This document shows, one piece after another, positions 43,507 to 48,632 of a DNA stretch of 48,632 nt; the stretch's first letter is position 1; every line of letters starts with the position of its first letter. The translations under genes and the position numbers were made by a program. The notes beneath the pieces are model-generated. The model did no database searches, was not told the origin of the DNA, and saw only the letters and a list, made by a program, of their open reading frames with translations. Origin of the DNA: Bacteroidota bacterium (GTDB lineage: Bacteria; Bacteroidota; Bacteroidia; NS11-12g; UBA955); the NCBI GenBank assembly GCA_023957335.1, contig JAMLHC010000002.1:130809-179440 (forward strand). The letters run 5' to 3'.

Positions 43507-46500
43507 ATGAAAAAGATGAATTACCCCGCTATTTTTCGCATGTTAGCATTGTTTTTTCTGTCATGTATTATGCAACAGACCTTTGCTCAAAATGAAGTTT
43601 CAATCTATAGTGAGATAAACTATGGGGAAGAAATTACAGACCTGAGCAATCCCTATTTTTGCAGGAATGTAGTAGATGACAAATATGTCCAAATCAGTAC
43701 TGGCACAAGCTGGTCTTTAGACTACAAACACATTTGGGTAAAAAACAGGGCTATCTTAGGGGTAAGAGATAGCTTGTCTAGTGTGGATGCTTGGCATTAT
43801 GCTTTTGATTTAGAAGTGGTGGGGTTTGATACTGATGATGATAGCACAATAAATTATGTGACATTGGATATTAGCTACGATCCAGCTAGTACACATGCAT
43901 ATAAAGATAAGCACATGTTCGAGATTGAGGGGTATCATAAATTTGGAGTTAGAATTATTGCAATAAGAGACAGTTTGGATAATGGAGACCCAGTAACTCT
44001 AATAGATTTGAAAAGGAACTTTTTTATTGAGTCTGAAATAGAAACTTATAGGTATTTTAAAGCAGATTACTCAACTCCTGTTACATCGCTTACACATGGA
44101 ATAGTTAATAATGTAATAACAATTAGTTGGACTTTAACAGGCGAAAGCAACCCTAACCAATATGAGCTTGAATGGACATTCGTAGACACTTGTGGAAGAG
44201 AAGAGTCTGAAATTGAATATGATTTTAAATACAATAGTAGTAGGGTTCTACTAAGTGAAAAAAACTATAGTTTTAGTATGGTCTATGATGGTGGAGTCTT
44301 ACTATACAGAGTAAGAAGGGTTAGACCTGATTCAGTAGAATTTAAGCATTATAAATACAGTCAGTGGTATCCCAACAAGCCCGACCACGGTATTTTAACA
44401 GATTGGGGTGGTTCTAACAAAGTGTATATGGACATTCATACTAATGGTTCCAAAAACTGGCAATTCAGTATGAGTTTTGCAGAAGAGGGATTACAAAAAG
44501 AAGTTGTAAACTATTTTGACGGAAGTCTAAAACGTAGACAAGGTGCAACCTATTTAAATAGTGAAAACTTGGTTCTGATAGATGAAAGTATTTATGATTA
44601 TCATGGAAGAGAAGCTATAACAGTTTTACCAGCCCCAGGAGACAGTTCGTATTTGTCTTTTCATCCGAGATTCAATGTTAATGAAACGGGAAATCCCTAT
44701 GGGTCATCGGATTTTGATTCAATAATTACAACAGGAGGAATCTGCGAAAGAATTGCGCCACCTATGGGAACCCAAAGCGGAGCATCCAGATATTACTCTC
44801 CTGATAATGAAGATACAACAGGGAAAAATAGATTTATTCCGAATGCATTCGGGTATCCTTTTGCTCATACCGAATATATGCAAGATGGAACTGGCAGAAT
44901 TCGCAGACAAGGTGGAGTGGGTATAAGCCACCAGTTGGGAAGTAATCATGAAACTCGCTATTACTATGGTAAACCTGACCAAGAATTATTGGATAGGTTG
45001 TTTGGAAGTGAAGCAGGTTATAATAAACATTATAAAAGGAATGTAGTGCAAGATCCAAATGGACAAATGAGTATTTCACTTATTGACCAACATGGTAGGG
45101 TTATAGCCACCTCCTTGGCGGGCGGAGTTCCTGGTCTTGTTGATACTGTGGGGAGTTTTGAAAATGTTCGAGAAAAGGTTATTCATCTTACAGGGGATAA
45201 TAAAATCTTAGACAATAAAAGCATTGTGCTCTCCTACCCTTTTACTGTTGTTTCTGAAGGTATTCATAAGTTTTTATATAATGTTGAAACACCTGGGTTC
45301 GTATTTGGTTGTTTAGGATTAGACACCTGTTTTGGTTGTGTTTATGATTTAAGTTTTACAATAACTGACGAATGTAATACTCCTGTAGTTTCCTTTACAA
45401 AGAAAATTGGAACATTGGATGAGTTATGCAATTTTGAGTTTGATTTAAGTTTACAAGATTTAATTGTTGCCGAAGCATATGATGAATTATATGACGAAGA
45501 ATTTGAACTTATAAATGGAGATTCAATTCAATTTTATTTGAATATAGGAAGTTATAAGTTGCAAAAAACACTTACTGTAAATACTGACAGTGTACAATAC
45601 ATGTTTGAAGAATGGATGTCTAGAGATACGTGTGTTAAAACTCGTGAAGATTTCTACACACAATACTATAATGAAATAGATTTTAGTGGTTGTTGTGATA
45701 CCTGTGAGCAAGAAATGGATTTTTGTGAGTCTTTTCGTATGGGTATGGAGCAAGACCTGATGCCAGGTGGACAATATTTTACTTATAGTGAAACCGAAGA
45801 TGGAGTATTGTCATTGCCTGACTCAACATCAATTTTATATTTAAATTTAGATCGAGCAGTTCGCTATTATGCATTACTTCCTACTGGAAGTTTTAAAAAT
45901 GCAAATGGTGTTGCAGATACTGTTGATATTAATGGAAATCGGTATCTTCCGCAACAAATTGATTTTGACGATTTTATAAAACACTGGAAGCCTTCTTGGA
46001 CAGATGCACTAATTGAACTACACCCAGAATATTGCAATTATAAATTTTGTGTTGATTCATTATCTGCTGTCAATGCATATGAAGAATTGATGTATAAAAC
46101 TAATAGCTATGATTCTGCTGTTGCAAGAGGCTTGCTTAATCCACTTGATAATAGAGCAAACTACGGGTATGCCAACTTGGACCCTTTATATTTCAATGGT
46201 TCTTCAATTAATGCAAGAGGAACTGCCATGCGTGATTCTATGTGGGAGTTCCCTGTGGACGGTGCTGTGTTTCCTATTGTAGGCGTTCAGGGAGATGACT
46301 ATAGCATTGATATTTGGACTTTATCAGCTTCATTAGCTTATTGTTCTCCTTTTGAAGATGACCCTTATCAAATGGGAGCATGTATGCTGGCTTGGAGAGA
46401 CACAACAGTTAAGAATGATTTGTTTAACAATAGAGAGTTTAGAGATTTATATTGGCAAAAATTCAGAGGATTATATCTAAGTAAGCGAAGGATAGACCTT

Positions 46501-48632
46501 GAAAACAAGATGCTAAATGACAAAGGCGAGTATTACAATGAAACGTATAAAAACTGTATCACAGGTGTTGGCTTATATGGAGATTACGTTAATAAAGTAC
46601 CTCGTTTTCCAATGAACAGTTATGTTAATAAAATGAAGCCTGTTGCTGCAACAGAAACTGGAATGAATAATTTGAGGACTGAAATTTTAGACTCTATGAA
46701 AAAACATCAGGGTTGTGAAGGTTATTTGCCTATGTGGGAAGAACAATTGTCTAACTGCCCTGGTATTTCTCCTTTAATTATGGATACTCTTCTTGGAGAC
46801 TTGTTGCGAATTTGTAAAGGTGCGTCAATAGGCGACCCAGACAGACCTCAATTCTTAGGAGGAAAAAAGTCGCAAGGAATCTATTTTGAAGTTGGAGGAC
46901 CAAACACTTTTGAAGAAGTGATGATAGAACATTTAGGCTCTGAATATAAGAGTGCATATTGTAATTTGGATTTGTTGGGATTGCCTATGGATAGCGGACA
47001 TAACTACCTTGAAGATAAAAGCTTTGGCAAAATATCTGATTGTCAGTGCAGGCAATTGGAAGAAGAAAAGGATTCGTTTTTTACTTGTGAATCTGAGTAT
47101 ATCTGGGATGAACAGCTGGCAAATACACTATTAAGTTTTTTTCAAGATTTAGCATATGACAGTTTACTAAGGACTAATGCTGCATCACATTCTTCTCCGA
47201 TTACATTAAATACATCCTTAACAACACAAACCAGCTTTACTGATTTATTTGGTACTACTATGGGATTTGTTCTAAACGATGTAAAATACAGTACTTCTGG
47301 AAGCCCATTACCATCTAATGAACTTGCATTACACATTCCTGAAGTGCCGAAGAATACAGAAAACAACAACGGTTTTAAATGCAACTTTAGACTGTTTTTA
47401 AAAGGCGGGGCAGTTTTTGGAACAAACCCAATTTCACAAATTGATAGTATAAGACCGTCATTAGATGGGCATGACTTTGATTTATATGTTCAGTTTATGG
47501 GAGTTAGCAGAAGAGTGGGAGTAAATAGCACTTGTTTTAAACCGAGTGTACTTTGCAATAAAAACTCTGATTTAATCAAGGCAGCATTTCTTAGATATTT
47601 TAACAGAAAATATAATAGCAATCTTAATATAGAAGATTATGAATATTACAATTCAGTATGTAGTGGACCAGGGCCAGATAGCGATTGCTCTCCTGGGCCA
47701 ACATTAAAAGACTTGGAAATGATTGCTATGTTAAATGAAAAAATTCCTTCACTAGGTCTTACTTCAGGTTCTGCAGATTATAAATGTTCAACAAATGAAA
47801 CAGATTATTTAGTTAGCTTAAGTTCGTATCGTGCATCTTTTTTTGATGAATATCATAAATATCACAATTTTTGGTGGGAATCTCCAATATTAGATATTGA
47901 TGATGCTCCAATTAATAACACTTATGACGACCCATGGTTTGCTGGCAAAGGTTATATTGGAGCGATATGCTATCCTGAATTTGATACAATAATTCATTGT
48001 GAAATTACATTTGGTGATCCTTTTGGTGAGCTAGCAAGCGTTGGAGGATTTACGGGAATCACTTCTTTTACAGGAATAGAATATGACTATAAACTAGGTC
48101 AATATTTAGTAACCGCAACAAATGGAGGAAGTTCCGCAAGACTTACTTATAACTCTTGTTATTCAGGCTGTAAAACCCCACCTTTATCAACTTTGCATCC
48201 AATAGAAGGATTAGGAGAAACAACAGCTTCTTATTCATATAAAGAACAACAATTATATGCTCTTTATTCTTTCTTAAACAAGATGGCTGAAAATGATTCG
48301 TTAGCAAAACCCCAAATTTATGAAATACCACCAATTACAATAAAAACTAAACGACCTTTTAACCCATTACGGATTCCTGGAATATACAATGATGAACCTC
48401 CTCATGATGAAGTTGAAGACGGTTGGTTTATAGAACAACCCCTATATGCTCCAATAATAGTAGCGAGTGGAGGATCGGAGTATCGTGCTGAAGCAGGACA
48501 TGGAACAGGGTTTGTTGATAGTATGCTTATTGCCTATATTGGTGAAGACTTGAATGATGACACAAAACCTCGTTGCCAATGGAATTTACGTAAAACGGGT
48601 AATGGTAATAATTACATGTACTTTTCTGAAAT
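43507..48632 (+). CDS. Giant exported RHS-like protein B (3' end outside the window)
   Basis: I translated this frame from ATG 43507; it stays open to the end of the window, giving at least 1708 residues. The signal peptide (MLALFFLSCIMQQTFAQ) ends at AQ. Residues about 457-545 contain DGTGRIRRQGGVGISHQLGS, HETRYYYG, RLFGSEAGYNKHY and DPNGQMSISLIDQHGRVIAT, a YD-like module of the RHS-type giant proteins of Bacteroidota. Cys pairs are frequent (SGCCDTCEQEMDFC near 720), pointing to disulfides and an extracellular location. The C-terminal part, where RHS proteins carry variable or toxic domains, is not visible. It is the last gene seen of the operon. Confidence 0.75.
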   Translation, partial: MKKMNYPAIFRMLALFFLSCIMQQTFAQNEVSIYSEINYGEEITDLSNPYFCRNVVDDKYVQISTGTSWSLDYKHIWVKNRAILGVRDSLSSVDAWHYAFDLEVVGFDTDDDSTINYVTLDISYDPASTHAYKDKHMFEIEGYHKFGVRIIAIRDSLDNGDPVTLIDLKRNFFIESEIETYRYFKADYSTPVTSLTHGIVNNVITISWTLTGESNPNQYELEWTFVDTCGREESEIEYDFKYNSSRVLLSEKNYSFSMVYDGGVLLYRVRRVRPDSVEFKHYKYSQWYPNKPDHGILTDWGGSNKVYMDIHTNGSKNWQFSMSFAEEGLQKEVVNYFDGSLKRRQGATYLNSENLVLIDESIYDYHGREAITVLPAPGDSSYLSFHPRFNVNETGNPYGSSDFDSIITTGGICERIAPPMGTQSGASRYYSPDNEDTTGKNRFIPNAFGYPFAHTEYMQDGTGRIRRQGGVGISHQLGSNHETRYYYGKPDQELLDRLFGSEAGYNKHYKRNVVQDPNGQMSISLIDQHGRVIATSLAGGVPGLVDTVGSFENVREKVIHLTGDNKILDNKSIVLSYPFTVVSEGIHKFLYNVETPGFVFGCLGLDTCFGCVYDLSFTITDECNTPVVSFTKKIGTLDELCNFEFDLSLQDLIVAEAYDELYDEEFELINGDSIQFYLNIGSYKLQKTLTVNTDSVQYMFEEWMSRDTCVKTREDFYTQYYNEIDFSGCCDTCEQEMDFCESFRMGMEQDLMPGGQYFTYSETEDGVLSLPDSTSILYLNLDRAVRYYALLPTGSFKNANGVADTVDINGNRYLPQQIDFDDFIKHWKPSWTDALIELHPEYCNYKFCVDSLSAVNAYEELMYKTNSYDSAVARGLLNPLDNRANYGYANLDPLYFNGSSINARGTAMRDSMWEFPVDGAVFPIVGVQGDDYSIDIWTLSASLAYCSPFEDDPYQMGACMLAWRDTTVKNDLFNNREFRDLYWQKFRGLYLSKRRIDLENKMLNDKGEYYNETYKNCITGVGLYGDYVNKVPRFPMNSYVNKMKPVAATETGMNNLRTEILDSMKKHQGCEGYLPMWEEQLSNCPGISPLIMDTLLGDLLRICKGASIGDPDRPQFLGGKKSQGIYFEVGGPNTFEEVMIEHLGSEYKSAYCNLDLLGLPMDSGHNYLEDKSFGKISDCQCRQLEEEKDSFFTCESEYIWDEQLANTLLSFFQDLAYDSLLRTNAASHSSPITLNTSLTTQTSFTDLFGTTMGFVLNDVKYSTSGSPLPSNELALHIPEVPKNTENNNGFKCNFRLFLKGGAVFGTNPISQIDSIRPSLDGHDFDLYVQFMGVSRRVGVNSTCFKPSVLCNKNSDLIKAAFLRYFNRKYNSNLNIEDYEYYNSVCSGPGPDSDCSPGPTLKDLEMIAMLNEKIPSLGLTSGSADYKCSTNETDYLVSLSSYRASFFDEYHKYHNFWWESPILDIDDAPINNTYDDPWFAGKGYIGAICYPEFDTIIHCEITFGDPFGELASVGGFTGITSFTGIEYDYKLGQYLVTATNGGSSARLTYNSCYSGCKTPPLSTLHPIEGLGETTASYSYKEQQLYALYSFLNKMAENDSLAKPQIYEIPPITIKTKRPFNPLRIPGIYNDEPPHDEVEDGWFIEQPLYAPIIVASGGSEYRAEAGHGTGFVDSMLIAYIGEDLNDDTKPRCQWNLRKTGNGNNYMYFSE

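Overview
This is a window from an AT-rich Bacteroidota chromosome; the order is uncertain, with Chitinophagales or Sphingobacteriales-like lineages plausible. The evidence is the protein content (DUF4175 giant membrane protein, WcaF-like acetyltransferase, TlpA-like lipoprotein thioredoxin, stand-alone tandem rhodanese, giant secreted RHS-like proteins) and the repeated TAnnTTTG element, the -7 box of the Bacteroidota primary sigma factor, just ahead of many start codons. Several genes start with TTG or GTG, and some have almost no room for a leader.

Positions 1-30000 are mostly housekeeping. A truncated sppA (minus strand) is followed by a small surface-polysaccharide cluster (acetyltransferase, GT2 glycosyltransferase, pentapeptide-repeat protein). 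Next come a small membrane protein and a B12-dependent acyl-CoA mutase catalytic subunit, then dnaA with ppx/gppA-like, lplA and nth packed behind it. 9.7-18.7 kb alternates strands: a lipoprotein thioredoxin, an alkyltransferase-like protein, a small exported protein, a minus-strand operon (SAM hydrolase family, ABM-domain protein, TPR-CAP protein), phoH, purC and mltG. 18.8-30 kb is almost all plus strand: dapB, an outer-membrane barrel-like protein, an M1 aminopeptidase, DUF4175, tsaB, tandem rhodanese, rsmI and lnt.

A tRNA-Arg(ACG) at 30043-30116 marks a sharp change. Downstream the DNA looks still richer in A+T, housekeeping genes stop, and the content is accessory: a Cys-rich/coiled-coil protein, a minus-strand outer-membrane protein with a long coiled coil, and from 33516 a tightly packed plus-strand operon that runs off the window. 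The operon encodes an exported Ig-like protein, a membrane-tethered OmpH/Skp-like chaperone, a lipoprotein, a 2281-residue exported protein of the Bacteroidota RHS-like type, a LolA-like exported protein, and a second giant RHS-like exported protein (at least 1708 residues, incomplete). I infer a surface or secreted two-polypeptide system that carries its own periplasmic handling proteins. It is the most interesting object in the window; its function is unknown from the sequence alone.
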